From assembly GCF_900199435.1 (NCBI RefSeq), contig NZ_OAML01000003.1:310001-374000 (forward strand): a stretch of DNA of 64,000 nucleotides, read 5' to 3'. A program made the position numbers and the translations under genes. The first letter of the stretch is position 1. Each line of letters opens with the position of its first letter. The notes under the pieces are model-generated. The model ran no database searches. It was not told where the DNA came from and was given only the letters and a program-made list of their open reading frames with translations. Source of the DNA: Pygmaiobacter massiliensis (GTDB taxonomy: Bacteria > Bacillota > Clostridia > Oscillospirales > Ruminococcaceae). Below, piece by piece: positions 36,229 to 44,766 of the stretch.

Positions 36229-37995
36229 TTACATCTTATCCGGCACAGTAATTTTCAGCATCGAAAGACCGTTTGCGAGGGTGTTCTTTGCTGCCACGCA
36301 AAGCGCAATACGAGCCTGCATCAGGTCAGCCTCTACACCTTTCACGCGGCAGGCGCCGTAGAAACGGTGGAACAGGTTGGCAAGGTCGATGACGTAGCGG
36401 GTAATACGTGCCGGGTCGTATGCCACAGCAGCGCCCGAAATCTGGCCCGGGAAATAGCCGATATGACGAATCAGCTCAATTTCCGCGGGGTCAGTGAGCA
36501 GCGAAAGGTTGACCGAAGCAACTTCGGCCGGGGTCACACCCTCTTCTGCAAGGGCGCGCAGAATGCTGCAAATGCGGGCATGTGCGTACTGGACATAGTA
36601 AACCGGGTTCTCGCTGTCTTCTTTTACAGCAAGGTCAAGGTCAAATTCCATCTGGCTGCCCGGCTCGCGCAGGTTGAAGAAAAAGCGTGCGGAGTCGATG
36701 GGCACTTCGTCCAGAAGGTCGACCAGGGTGATGGCTTTGCCGGTACGTTTGCTCATACGCACGGGCTGGCCGCCCTGCATCAGCTTAACCAGCTGCATCA
36801 ATACAATGTCCAGCTTGCCGCCGTCAAGGCCGATGGCGTCCATAGCGCCCTTCATACGGGCAACGTGGCCGCCGTGGTCAGCGCCCCAGATGTCAATTGC
36901 GGTATCAAAGCCACGAGTGACGAACTTGTTGTAGTGGTAAGCAATGTCCGCCGCAAAGTAAGTTGGGATGCCGTTGGCACGCACCAGGACCTCATCTTTG
37001 GGGCCGTCTTCAGAGGCAGAATCTTCGCCGTTTTTCTTCGGCTTTTTGTTTGCGCCCCATTTCAGACTGTATTCGCTTGCTTTGTACCAGATAGCGCCGT
37101 CTTTTTCATAAGTTGCGCCTTTTTCTGCCAGCAGGTCGAGAATGCGCTGGATGTCGCCGCTCTCATGCAGTGCGCTTTCGAGGAACCAGGTATCATACTC
37201 GATGCGGTATTTGCCAAGGTCGGTTTTCAGTGCCGCAATGTTGCGGGGCAGAATCAAATCGGTAATGGCCTCCTGCAACTCTTCAAACGGCTTGCCGACA
37301 TAGGCGTCACCGTGCAGGTCTGCAAACACTTTTGCACCGGCTTTGATATCTTCGCCCTGGTAGCCGTCCTCGGGGAACGGCACAGCTTCTTCGCCTTTGT
37401 AAATCTGCAGATAGCGGGTAGCCAGGCTCTTGCCAAATTTCACAATCTGGTTGCCTGCATCGTTAACATAGAACTCGCGGGTGACGTCGTAGCCAGCCCA
37501 ATCCAGCACAGAGGCAAGACAATCGCCCAGTGCGCCACCGCGGGCATTGCCCAGGTGCATGGGGCCGGTGGGATTCGCAGAAACGAACTCAACGTTGATT
37601 TTTTTGCCAGCGCCAAAATCAGTGCGGCCATAGTCTGCACCCTCCAGGTTGGCTGCAAGCACAACATCTGCAAAATAGCGCGGGGAGAGGAAGAAGTTGA
37701 TAAAGCCGGGTCCGGCAATTTCAAGGCGGTCAAAGCAGGTGCCGGTGCAGTCTGCGTGTGCCACCAGAATCTCAGCCAGCTTGCGCGGGGGCAGACGGAA
37801 TGCTTTTGCACCCGCCATGGCGGCGTTGGTTGCAAAATCGCCGTTCTTTACATCGGCGGGAATTTCGATTTTAAAAGACGGTGCGGCCTCTGCGGGCAGC
37901 TCGCCGGCAGCAACTGCCTTACCGAGTGCTGCGAGGACCAAATCGTAGGCTTCCTGTTTTGCGGTCGCCACCGGGTCAAAATGTTTGAATTCCAA
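36229..37995 (-). CDS. argS: Arginyl-tRNA synthetase
   Basis: Class I aminoacyl-tRNA synthetase, 588 aa. The N-terminal Add-1-type domain is followed by SANPTGPMHLGNARGGALGD-like residues with the HIGH motif as HLGN, then the KMSKS-type RMSKRTGK, and the all-helical anticodon domain (DALR) to the end. An insert rich in Lys/Glu/Asp (KKPKKNGEDSASEDG) sits at about 317-331. The start is TTG at 37995, with GGAGGT nine bases before it. It begins two bases after the DUF1934 gene ends. Confidence 0.96.
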   Translation of the reverse strand: MEFKHFDPVATAKQEAYDLVLAALGKAVAAGELPAEAAPSFKIEIPADVKNGDFATNAAMAGAKAFRLPPRKLAEILVAHADCTGTCFDRLEIAGPGFINFFLSPRYFADVVLAANLEGADYGRTDFGAGKKINVEFVSANPTGPMHLGNARGGALGDCLASVLDWAGYDVTREFYVNDAGNQIVKFGKSLATRYLQIYKGEEAVPFPEDGYQGEDIKAGAKVFADLHGDAYVGKPFEELQEAITDLILPRNIAALKTDLGKYRIEYDTWFLESALHESGDIQRILDLLAEKGATYEKDGAIWYKASEYSLKWGANKKPKKNGEDSASEDGPKDEVLVRANGIPTYFAADIAYHYNKFVTRGFDTAIDIWGADHGGHVARMKGAMDAIGLDGGKLDIVLMQLVKLMQGGQPVRMSKRTGKAITLVDLLDEVPIDSARFFFNLREPGSQMEFDLDLAVKEDSENPVYYVQYAHARICSILRALAEEGVTPAEVASVNLSLLTDPAEIELIRHIGYFPGQISGAAVAYDPARITRYVIDLANLFHRFYGACRVKGVEADLMQARIALCVAAKNTLANGLSMLKITVPDKM

Positions 37996-37997
37996 TT

Positions 37998-38423
37998 TTA
38001 TTGTACCTCCCTGACGGATATATTTACGATATTGCGTGAAAACGGGTTTGAGTTGATGTCGAGGTCATAAGAGAATTTCAGCTCGCCGCCCTGCTCGTTC
38101 AGGTTGGCAATCACCTCGTTGGCTGCAATGCCCATTGTCAGTGCACCGTGCCCCGTTTCATAATGGCAGATATGTCGTTTGCCGGGCTCGATGACCAGCT
38201 CGCTTGCGGCGGCGCCGAAGCGCAGCATCGTTACCTTGCCGGTGGCATCCAGCTTTACCGTGGTGGTGCAGCCTTCATAGCCGGTGGCTTCCGTTTCTTT
38301 ATAGCTGATATAATAACTCTCTCCGCGGATGGCATAGCTGCCCTTGGTGGTTAGCTCTACAGAATTTTCTTCGCCGTCTGAAAGCTGTGTACCGCAGATT
38401 TTAATGAGATATTGTTCTTTCAC
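37998..38423 (-). CDS. DUF1934 family protein (YwiB-like)
   Basis: 141 aa from the GTG at 38423. A small beta-barrel-like protein with YLIKICGTQ at the start, a GESYYISYKETEATG stretch, and a conserved C-terminal LDINSNPFSRNIVNISV. B. subtilis YwiB belongs to the same family and also lies upstream of argS, so this pairing is conserved; the function is unknown. AAGGAGG sits 12 bases before the GTG. The frame extends to TTG 38447 without a better site. Confidence 0.82.
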   Translation of the reverse strand: MKEQYLIKICGTQLSDGEENSVELTTKGSYAIRGESYYISYKETEATGYEGCTTTVKLDATGKVTMLRFGAAASELVIEPGKRHICHYETGHGALTMGIAANEVIANLNEQGGELKFSYDLDINSNPFSRNIVNISVREVQ

Positions 38424-38494
38424 TTCCTTACTTCGCCTCCTTCGCAAAGTGGTGGTATCGCGGGTCGCAATAAGTGCCCGGCCTTTGTTGCATG

Positions 38495-39301
38495 TTAAAA
38501 ACGCACCTGTTCTACCGGACCTTCCAGCCCTTCACCGAGGAACAGCTTGCCGATTTCCCAGAAGCTGTCGGGTGAATCACTGACGTAAAACGAGAGACTA
38601 CCGCCTTCGGTTTTCTCCGAAAGCATATCCTCTGTCCCGAGGTGCTGATGCACACAGTGCGCACCCTCCCGGCCGGAATTGATCAGTGTGACATCGGGAC
38701 CCATCACATCGCCAATAATATCGGTGATGATCGGGTAGTGGGTGCAGCCCAGAATCAAGGTGTCGACACCGGCTTCTTTCAGCGGTGCGAGGTATTCTTT
38801 TGCAAGTGTAGTGGTGATGAGATCGTCGCGTGCAATCCGCCCGGCCTCGATAACCGGCACAAAAAGCGGGCAGGCGATTGCCGTAATTTCAGCATCCGGA
38901 CGAAGCGTCTGAATGAACTTAGCATAGCTGCCGCTGTTCACCGTGGCTTTGGTGCCGATGATGCCAATGCGTCCGCTCTGGCTTGCCTGTGCAGCAGCCT
39001 GTGCTGTCGCGCCAACTACGCCGAGATAAGGCACCGACAATTTAGCGGCGCGCTCGGCGGGGTAGGTAGAAGAAACGGTGCCGCAGGCCGCAAGGATATA
39101 TTTGACATTTTTAGAAAGTAAAAACCAGATATCTTCTTCGGCATACCGCATAATTGTTTCGCGGCTGCGATTGCCATAAGGGATGCGCGCGGTATCGCCA
39201 AAATATACGATGTCTTCGCCGGGCAGCAGGGTGGCAAGTTCTTTTACCGCGGTAAGCCCGCCGAGACCGGAATCAAAAACGCCGATTGGCCGATTATCCA
39301 T
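38495..39301 (-). CDS. murI: Glutamate racemase
   Basis: Makes D-glutamate for peptidoglycan. 268 aa. IGVFDSGLGGLTAVKEL, FGDTARIPYGNRS, first catalytic Cys C73 in LAACGTVSS, and second Cys C186 in LGCTHYP are present. In the usual motif the first Cys is followed by Asn-Thr (ACNT); here it is Gly-Thr, an odd change next to the active site. It overlaps ddl by eight bases, so the two wall-precursor enzymes are translationally coupled. Confidence 0.93.
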   Translation of the reverse strand: MDNRPIGVFDSGLGGLTAVKELATLLPGEDIVYFGDTARIPYGNRSRETIMRYAEEDIWFLLSKNVKYILAACGTVSSTYPAERAAKLSVPYLGVVGATAQAAAQASQSGRIGIIGTKATVNSGSYAKFIQTLRPDAEITAIACPLFVPVIEAGRIARDDLITTTLAKEYLAPLKEAGVDTLILGCTHYPIITDIIGDVMGPDVTLINSGREGAHCVHQHLGTEDMLSEKTEGGSLSFYVSDSPDSFWEIGKLFLGEGLEGPVEQVRF

Positions 39302-40379
39302 GTGCAGCTTCCTTTCGCTCCAGCGCCAGCGCGATTAGCCGGTCGAGCAGCGCAGCATAAGTAAGTCCGGTGTCCATCATCAGTTTGGGGTACATGCTGA
39401 TGTCGGTAAAACCGGGCAAGGTGTTGATTTCGTTCAGCAGCACTTTGCCGGTGCCGCGCTCTACAAAAAAGTCAGCGCGTGCAAGGCCGGTGCAGCAAAG
39501 GGTTTTATAAGCACGCACTGCCGCAGCCTGCACTTCCAGCAGCTTCTCTTCCGAAAGCTGTGCCGGAATTGCGACGCGGGAGGTGCCCGCAAGATATTTG
39601 TCTTCGTAGTCGTAGAACTCTTTGCTGGCAAGAATTTCGCCGGGCAGGGTAGAGGTAACGACGCGGTTGCCGCAGACGGCACACTCTACTTCGTGTGCGT
39701 CAACAAAACGCTCAAACAGCACGCGGTCATCGTGTTGTAATGCAAGCTCGATTGCGGCTTTCAGCACAGCTTTGTCGTGTGCTTTGGTAATGCCTACACT
39801 GCTGCCAGCGTTGGCGGGTTTTACAAAAATAGGATAGCCAAGCTTTGCGGCAAGGCGTGCCTCAAGAGCATCAAAATCTGCTTCATCACCGGCAAGGATG
39901 TAATCCCATTCGCAGCGAGCGATGCCAGCGGCGTCCATTACAAGGTCCGCGATGATTTTATCCATGCAAACAGCACTGCCCAGTACACCGCAGCCCACGT
40001 AGGGAATCTGCGCCATTTCCAAAAGGCCCTGGATGGTCCCGTCTTCGCCGCCTTTGCCATGCAGCACTGGGAACACTGCGTCAACGCGTTCGGTGACAGC
40101 GGTGCCGTCTTTCAGCGTGACAATGCCATGGATGGTGGGGTCCGGGCTGAGAAAGGCGGAAGCAAGATGCGCTTCATCTTTTTCCCACTCGCCGGTACGC
40201 AGCGCGGCGACATCGCCGGTATAGCGCAGCCAGCGGCCCGCTTTGGTGATGCCGAGCATCACAATATCGTAATGTTCACGGTCAAGGTTGGTCAGCACCG
40301 AGGTGGCCGAAAGCAGCGAGACCTCGTGTTCACTGGAGATACCGCCGAAGACGACGCAGAGCTTCATTTTAGTTTCCAT
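39294..40379 (-). CDS. ddl: D-alanine--D-alanine ligase
   Basis: ATP-grasp ligase that makes D-Ala-D-Ala for wall precursors. 361 aa. VVFGGISSEHEVSLLSA at the start, PVLHGKGGEDGTIQGLLE, PYVGCGV, FVKPANAGSSVGI, and the C-terminal EINTLPGF are all present. The ATG at 40379 has AAGGAGGG upstream. A vancomycin-type D-Ala-D-Lac or D-Ala-D-Ser ligase cannot be ruled out by eye, but no van genes are nearby. First gene of the operon with murI, DUF1934 and argS. Confidence 0.93.
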   Translation of the reverse strand: METKMKLCVVFGGISSEHEVSLLSATSVLTNLDREHYDIVMLGITKAGRWLRYTGDVAALRTGEWEKDEAHLASAFLSPDPTIHGIVTLKDGTAVTERVDAVFPVLHGKGGEDGTIQGLLEMAQIPYVGCGVLGSAVCMDKIIADLVMDAAGIARCEWDYILAGDEADFDALEARLAAKLGYPIFVKPANAGSSVGITKAHDKAVLKAAIELALQHDDRVLFERFVDAHEVECAVCGNRVVTSTLPGEILASKEFYDYEDKYLAGTSRVAIPAQLSEEKLLEVQAAAVRAYKTLCCTGLARADFFVERGTGKVLLNEINTLPGFTDISMYPKLMMDTGLTYAALLDRLIALALERKEAAHG

Positions 40380-40433
40380 TGGAACACCCTCCTTACGGGC
40401 TGGGAACCGCCGTGCAGCGGCCCATATTACCAT

Positions 40434-40463
40434 ACTATAATATATATATCAAAAGCGTTGCAA
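40434..40463 (-). promoter_or_regulatory. Sigma-A promoter of the ddl operon
   Basis: On the minus strand TTGCAA, 18-base spacer, TATAGT. Confidence 0.6.
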
Positions 40464-40549
40464 TGATATATCATAACATATTAGGCCGGTAAAAGAAAGA
40501 TGCAAGGTTCGCAATTTTATGGAAAACACAAAAAGTTAAAGCAAATAAC

Positions 40550-40578
40550 TTGACGGCCCGTCCGCTTTATGGTATATT
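40550..40578 (+). promoter_or_regulatory. Sigma-A promoter of the rpmG-secE-nusG transcript
   Basis: TTGACG, 17-base spacer, TATATT. The leader of about 120 bases is T-rich and could be structured, but I see no defined element. Confidence 0.75.
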
Positions 40579-40704
40579 AGTTGTACCTCTTTTTGCAGGT
40601 CTATTTTTTTGTGCCTGTTTTTAGAGGGAGGCCATCTCCTTAAAATCACTCGCCTGAGAGGTTTTTTGGAGGCTATACGAACCGTTTAATGGAGGTGCCG
40701 AAGA

Positions 40705-40854
40705 ATGAGAGTCAAAATCACACTTGCTTGCACAGAGTGCAAACAGCGCAATTACAACACCATGAAAAACAAGAAGAACAGCCCTGACCGGCTGGAGATG
40801 AACAAGTATTGCCGCTTCTGCAAGAAACACACTCTTCACAGAGAAACAAAGTAA
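40705..40854 (+). CDS. rpmG: 50S ribosomal protein L33
   Basis: 49 aa, reads [12 protein letters not shown] at the start. Two CxxC pairs (CTEC and CRFC) show the zinc-binding C-plus form. The ATG follows GGAGGTG at eight bases. It stands before secE-nusG, its usual place in Firmicutes. Confidence 0.96.
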   Translation: MRVKITLACTECKQRNYNTMKNKKNSPDRLEMNKYCRFCKKHTLHRETK

Positions 40855-40869
40855 GAAAGGCGGAGAAAC

Positions 40870-41112
40870 ATGGCTGAGAATGCTGTTAAAAAAGAGAAAA
40901 AGCCCAGCAAAATCATTGGCTTTTTCAAGGGCATCGGCAAATATTTCCGCGACGTTGTTACCGAAATGAAGAAGATTGTATGGCCCAGCAAAAAGCAGGT
41001 CATCAACAACACCCTCGTGGTTATCGCGGTGGTTGTTGTCGCAGGTCTTTTCATTTTTGGTCTCGACTCCCTGTTTGGCTTGGTACTTAAATTCGTTCTG
41101 CAGCGCGCATAA
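40870..41112 (+). CDS. secE: Preprotein translocase subunit SecE
   Basis: 80 aa. A charged amphipathic N-terminal part, the conserved FRDVVTEMKKIVWPSKKQV motif, and one membrane segment (about 50-72) identify the short single-span SecE of Gram-positive bacteria. It clamps SecY in the plasma membrane. It starts 15 bases after rpmG, with AAAGGCGGAG before the ATG. Confidence 0.95.
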   Translation: MAENAVKKEKKPSKIIGFFKGIGKYFRDVVTEMKKIVWPSKKQVINNTLVVIAVVVVAGLFIFGLDSLFGLVLKFVLQRA

Positions 41113-41166
41113 CGTTTTTAACACGCAGGTTCAAACTTACTCGTCTATGTGAAAGGGGGATATGTC

Positions 41167-41685
41167 ATGGCAGAGGAAGCATGCTGGTATGTTGTGCATA
41201 CCTATTCCGGCTATGAGAACAAGGTTGCAACAAATCTGGAAACGCTGGTGGAAAATCGCCGGCTGCATGACTTGATTCAGGAAATCAAGATTCCGACCGA
41301 AATCGTCCCCGAAATCAAAGACGGCGTCAAACGCGAGGTTGAGCGTAAACTCTTCCCGGGTTATGTGCTCGTCAAAATGGTCATGACAGATGATTCCTGG
41401 TATGTCGTGCGCAACACGCGCGGCGTCACCGGCTTTGTAGGCCCGTCCTCGAAGCCTGTGCCCCTCACCGAAGAAGAGGTAGCAGCCCTGGGTGTAGAAA
41501 CCCGCGAAGCTGCCATCGATTACAAGGTGGGCGAAAATGTCGAGGTCACCAGTGGTCCGCTCGAAGGCTTTATCGGCGTGGTCGAGGCTATCGATATGGA
41601 TGCACAGAAGGTCAAGGTCAAGGTTTCCATGTTCGGCCGCGAAACCGCAGCAGAGCTGGAACTGGTACAGGTGAAACCCCTGTAA
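41167..41685 (+). CDS. nusG: Transcription termination/antitermination factor NusG
   Basis: 172 aa. The NGN domain starts ACWYVVHTYSGYENKV and includes RKLFPGYVLVKM and VRNTRGVTGFVG; the C-terminal KOW domain has VGENVEVTSGPLEGFIGVV. It binds RNA polymerase and modulates pausing and Rho or ribosome coupling. The ATG at 41167 has AAAGGGGGA upstream; an in-frame start six codons before is less likely. Confidence 0.97.
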   Translation: MAEEACWYVVHTYSGYENKVATNLETLVENRRLHDLIQEIKIPTEIVPEIKDGVKREVERKLFPGYVLVKMVMTDDSWYVVRNTRGVTGFVGPSSKPVPLTEEEVAALGVETREAAIDYKVGENVEVTSGPLEGFIGVVEAIDMDAQKVKVKVSMFGRETAAELELVQVKPL

Positions 41686-41745
41686 GTTCGATTTATTTTG
41701 TTAAAGGCCGTTTTTGCGGTTTTTATATGGGTGGCCTCGCCGCCC

Positions 41746-41785
41746 GTGGGAGGGCAGAGAAGGTCTTTGTCCGCAACGAACCACA
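41746..41785 (+). promoter_or_regulatory. L1 binding site mimic upstream of rplK
   Basis: GTGGGAGG followed after about 17 bases by CCGCAACGAACCACA; GTGG can pair with CCAC. It resembles the L1 target in the 23S rRNA L1 stalk (GGUGGGAGG ... AUACCACC), which L1 uses to repress its own operon. Confidence 0.65.
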
Positions 41786-41805
41786 ATTTTTTGGAGGTGC
41801 AAACT

Positions 41806-42231
41806 ATGGCTCAGAAGGTAACGGGGTATATTAAACTCCAAATCCCCGCCGGTAAAGCAACACCGGCCCCGCCTGTTGGTCCGGCACTCGGTCAGCACGG
41901 CGTCAACATCATGTCTTTTACTAAGGAATTCAACGAGCGCACTCAGAAAGATATCGGCTACATCATTCCGGTCGTTATCACTGTTTATGCAGACCGTTCT
42001 TTCTCCTTTATCACCAAAACTCCTCCGGCACCCGTGCTAATCAAAAAAGCGCTGGGTATCGAGTCCGGTTCCGGTGTACCCAACAAGACTAAAGTCGCAA
42101 CCATCACCAAGGATCAGCTTCGCGAGATCGCTAAGATCAAAATGCCCGACTTGAACGCTGCCGACGAAGAATCTGCGATGAGCATGATCGCAGGCACCTG
42201 CCGCAGCATGGGCGTTACCGTTGCCGACTAA
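41806..42231 (+). CDS. rplK: 50S ribosomal protein L11
   Basis: 141 aa. Starts [31 protein letters not shown]-like, and has [12 protein letters not shown] and the C-terminal RSMGVTV typical of L11, which binds the GTPase centre of 23S rRNA. The ATG at 41806 follows TTGGAGGTG. Confidence 0.97.
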   Translation: MAQKVTGYIKLQIPAGKATPAPPVGPALGQHGVNIMSFTKEFNERTQKDIGYIIPVVITVYADRSFSFITKTPPAPVLIKKALGIESGSGVPNKTKVATITKDQLREIAKIKMPDLNAADEESAMSMIAGTCRSMGVTVAD

Positions 42232-42248
42232 TTGGACATTCGCCATTA

Positions 42249-42275
42249 GTGGGAGGAACTTTCCGATACACCACA
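42249..42275 (+). promoter_or_regulatory. Second L1 binding site mimic, between rplK and rplA
   Basis: GTGGGAGG, eight bases, GATACACCACA; GTGG pairs with CCAC. It is closer to the rRNA site than the copy before rplK and ends next to the rplA ribosome binding site, so bound L1 should block its own translation. Confidence 0.7.
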
Positions 42276-42285
42276 GGAGGATAAT

Positions 42286-42981
42286 ATGAAACATGGTAAA
42301 AACTATGTCGAGAGCGTAAAGCTTGTCGACCGTACAAAAAACTATGACAGCGAAGAGGCTTTGGCACTTTGCTGCCAGACTGCAAAAGCTAAATTCGACG
42401 AGACCATCGAGCTGCACGTCCGCCTGGGCGTTGACAGCCGTCACGCAGACCAGCAGGTTCGCGGTGCAGTTGTTCTGCCCCACGGCACTGGTAAAGACGT
42501 CCGCGTTATCGTTATCGCTAAAGGCGACGCTGCAAAAGCTGCAGAAGAAGCCGGCGCTATGATGGTTGGCGACGAAGAGCTTGCAAGCAAAATTCAGAAC
42601 GAAGGCTTCGTTGATTTCGACGTTCTGATCACCACCCCGAACATGATGGGCGTTGTCGGCCGTCTCGGTAAAGTGCTCGGCCCCCGTGGCTTGATGCCGA
42701 ACCCGAAGGCTGGTACCGTTACCATGGACGTGGGCAGAGCTGTTGCAGAAGCAAAAGCTGGTAAAATCGAGTATCGTCTTGATAAAGCCAACATCATTCA
42801 CGTGCCCATCGGCAAAGCTTCTTTCGGCGCTGAGAAACTCGGCGAGAACTTGAAGACTGTTATGGACGCTATCGTGAAAGCGAAGCCGGCCGCTGCAAAA
42901 GGTCAGTACATCAAAAGTGCTACCGTTGCTGCAACCATGGGCCCTGGCATTCGCCTGAACAGCCTGAAATTCGGCGGCTAA
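42286..42981 (+). CDS. rplA: 50S ribosomal protein L1
   Basis: 231 aa. Typical regions are [68 protein letters not shown] and the C-terminal [20 protein letters not shown]. It builds the L1 stalk and autoregulates its operon. GGAGG precedes the ATG. It ends the rplK-rplA unit before the separate rplJ promoter. Confidence 0.97.
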   Translation: MKHGKNYVESVKLVDRTKNYDSEEALALCCQTAKAKFDETIELHVRLGVDSRHADQQVRGAVVLPHGTGKDVRVIVIAKGDAAKAAEEAGAMMVGDEELASKIQNEGFVDFDVLITTPNMMGVVGRLGKVLGPRGLMPNPKAGTVTMDVGRAVAEAKAGKIEYRLDKANIIHVPIGKASFGAEKLGENLKTVMDAIVKAKPAAAKGQYIKSATVAATMGPGIRLNSLKFGG

Positions 42982-43012
42982 TTTGCCGCTGCACGCACTC
43001 TTTAAAAATTAT

Positions 43013-43041
43013 TTGACAAATCTCGTGAAAACGAGTATAAT
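43013..43041 (+). promoter_or_regulatory. Consensus sigma-A promoter of rplJ-rplL
   Basis: TTGACA, 17-base spacer, TATAAT, a perfect match, as expected for a ribosomal protein transcript. Confidence 0.92.
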
Positions 43042-43047
43042 AATTAA

Positions 43048-43168
43048 GCTGTCCAAAGACAGCAGGTATTCGTAAGAATATAAAGGGATATCCCGCCTGC
43101 CGAGGAGTGCGTACAAATTACCGTAAGGTTTTTCTGTCCCTCCACGTCTGTGCGTGGAGGGACTTTTT
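43048..43168 (+). promoter_or_regulatory. L10 leader with intrinsic attenuator
   Basis: The leader has the GACAGCAGGT and CCTGCCGAGG segments typical of Firmicutes L10 leaders (the site bound by the L10-L12 complex), followed by a strong terminator: GTCCCTCCACG pairs with CGTGGAGGGAC, then TTTTT. Binding of excess L10 is known to favour termination. Confidence 0.85.
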
Positions 43169-43210
43169 GTTTGTGAATACGAACGTAAATTTGAAATGAG
43201 GTGAAAAATT

Positions 43211-43717
43211 TTGCCCAGCCAGAAAATTCTTTCCGAGAAACAGGCTTACGTTGAGGCCCTTAAAGCCAAACTCGATAGCTCCGTTGCAGGCGTTGTTGTT
43301 GACTACAAGGGTATCTCCGTTGCAAACGACACCAAACTTCGCCGCGCACTGCGTGAAGCTAACGTTGAGTATGCTGTTGTGAAAAACACCATGCTGCGTT
43401 TGGCTCTGGAAGGTAAAGGCTACACCGAGCTGGAGAAAACCCTCGAAGGTACCACCGCTATTGCGATCTCCCATGAGGATCCTCTCGTTGCTGCAAAGAT
43501 TCTCTGCAAATATGCAGAGGAGTCCAAAGGTGCATTTACCGTTAAAGCCGGCTACATGGACGGCGCTGAGATGAGCGCTGCCGAAGTTGAGGCAATCGCG
43601 AAACTCCCCGGCAAGCAGGAACTGCTCTCTATGCTGTGTTCTGCTCTCCAGGGCAACATCCGTGGCCTTGCTGTTGCTCTTAATGCTATCGCAGAGAAGA
43701 GCGAAGAAGTCGCTTAA
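43211..43717 (+). CDS. rplJ: 50S ribosomal protein L10
   Basis: 168 aa, forms the stalk base that carries L12 dimers. PSQKILSEKQAYVEALKAKL-like start, VVDYKGISVANDTKLRRALREA, and the helical C-terminal tail for L12. The start codon is TTG at 43211 with GAGGTGA upstream. It is controlled by the L10 leader. Confidence 0.96.
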   Translation: MPSQKILSEKQAYVEALKAKLDSSVAGVVVDYKGISVANDTKLRRALREANVEYAVVKNTMLRLALEGKGYTELEKTLEGTTAIAISHEDPLVAAKILCKYAEESKGAFTVKAGYMDGAEMSAAEVEAIAKLPGKQELLSMLCSALQGNIRGLAVALNAIAEKSEEVA

Positions 43718-43773
43718 TCGAACCCGATAAGCGCAAAAAAAATTAAAAAATTACTTTATGGAGGTAAATAAAA

Positions 43774-44145
43774 ATGGCTTCTGAGAAAATCACCAATTTC
43801 GTTGAAGAAATCAAGACCCTTACCGTTCTCGAGCTGAACGAGCTGGTCAAAGCTATCGAAGAGGAGTTCGGCGTTTCCGCTGCTGCTCCCGTTGTTGTTG
43901 CAGGCGGCGCTGCTGCTCCCGCTGCAGAGGAGAAAACCGAGTTTGACGTTGTTCTGACTGCCGCTGGCGACAGCAAAATGGGCGTCATCAAAGCTGTTAA
44001 AGAGATGACCGGTCTTGGCCTGAAAGAGGCAAAAGATCTCGTTGACAACGCTCCCAAGACCCTCAAAGAGGCTGCTTCTAAAGCAGACGCTGAGGAAATG
44101 AAGAAGAAACTTGAAGAGCTCGGCGCTAAAGTCGAACTGAAATAA
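43774..44145 (+). CDS. rplL: 50S ribosomal protein L7/L12
   Basis: 123 aa. N-terminal dimerisation helices, an Ala/Val-rich hinge ([16 protein letters not shown]) and the C-terminal factor-binding domain with [37 protein letters not shown]. Strong GGAGG before the ATG. A terminator follows directly. Confidence 0.97.
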   Translation: MASEKITNFVEEIKTLTVLELNELVKAIEEEFGVSAAAPVVVAGGAAAPAAEEKTEFDVVLTAAGDSKMGVIKAVKEMTGLGLKEAKDLVDNAPKTLKEAASKADAEEMKKKLEELGAKVELK

Positions 44146-44160
44146 GTTCTTTTAAAACCT

Positions 44161-44200
44161 CAAAAAACCGCTGTGTTTATCACAGCGGTTTTTTATTTTA
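44161..44200 (+). terminator. Terminator of rplJ-rplL
   Basis: AAAAAACCGCTGTG and CACAGCGGTTTTTT around a five-base loop. Confidence 0.9.
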
Positions 44201-44248
44201 CTTGTTCGCTCAAAAATCACGCCATACTGCAAAGATCTTTATGAACGA

Positions 44249-44277
44249 TTGGATTTTTGCCCCAAAGCAGGTATAAT
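44249..44277 (+). promoter_or_regulatory. Sigma-A promoter of the 61-aa membrane protein gene
   Basis: TTGGAT, 17-base spacer, TATAAT. Confidence 0.75.
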
Positions 44278-44351
44278 AAAAGTATTCTTTTGCACTTAGT
44301 ATTTCATGGGGCAGCGTTTCGTGCCGAAGCCCGCAAGAAAGGGGACTTTTT

Positions 44352-44537
44352 ATGCAGGACCAATATCCGAATAATCATAACAGCACCATTATTAACAAAA
44401 CCGTGAAAAACGGCATTGGCTTTGGCAGCTGTTTGGCGATGGTCATTTCCTATACCACATGGCAGTCTGTCGGTTGGGCGATTGTTCATGGGCTGTTTGG
44501 GTGGCTATACGTTTTGTATTTTATGATTAAATATTAA
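44352..44537 (+). CDS. Small membrane protein, 61 aa, function unknown
   Basis: An Asn-rich start (MQDQYPNNHNSTIINKT), then a segment KNGIGFGSCLAMVISYTTWQS that is weakly hydrophobic, and a clear membrane segment (about 38-58, VGWAIVHGLFGWLYVLYFMI). GIGFGSCLAMVISY and HGLFGWLYV look like conserved family motifs of short clostridial membrane proteins, but I cannot name a family. It has a full promoter, AAAGGGGA before the ATG and a terminator, so it is a real one-gene unit. Confidence 0.75.
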   Translation: MQDQYPNNHNSTIINKTVKNGIGFGSCLAMVISYTTWQSVGWAIVHGLFGWLYVLYFMIKY

Positions 44538-44689
44538 CTATTTGGCACCTGAGTTTCTGCTTTTTCTCTGCTTTCTCAGATAAAAGTGTACTGCACGGCA
44601 GAAACCCCTACGCTCCAGGTGGTTTTCTATTCTACTTATAACCTAACTGAGCAATCCATCCAAAGCTTGTCCTAAAGCAAAAGATCTAT

Positions 44690-44732
44690 AAAAAACGGCA
44701 GTCACGATTCAGTGACTGCCGTTTTATTTTTA
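44690..44732. terminator. Bidirectional terminator between the 61-aa gene and the permease gene
   Basis: AACGGCAGTCAC and GTGACTGCCGTT, with A-runs and T-runs on both sides. Confidence 0.88.
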
Positions 44733-44766
44733 GGCAATACCCAAAGAGCAAACGCCTTAGAGTAGT

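Noticed and set aside
36367-38070. Long open frame antisense to argS and the DUF1934 gene
   Set aside because: It spans two real genes on the other strand, matches no family and is explained by their codon composition.
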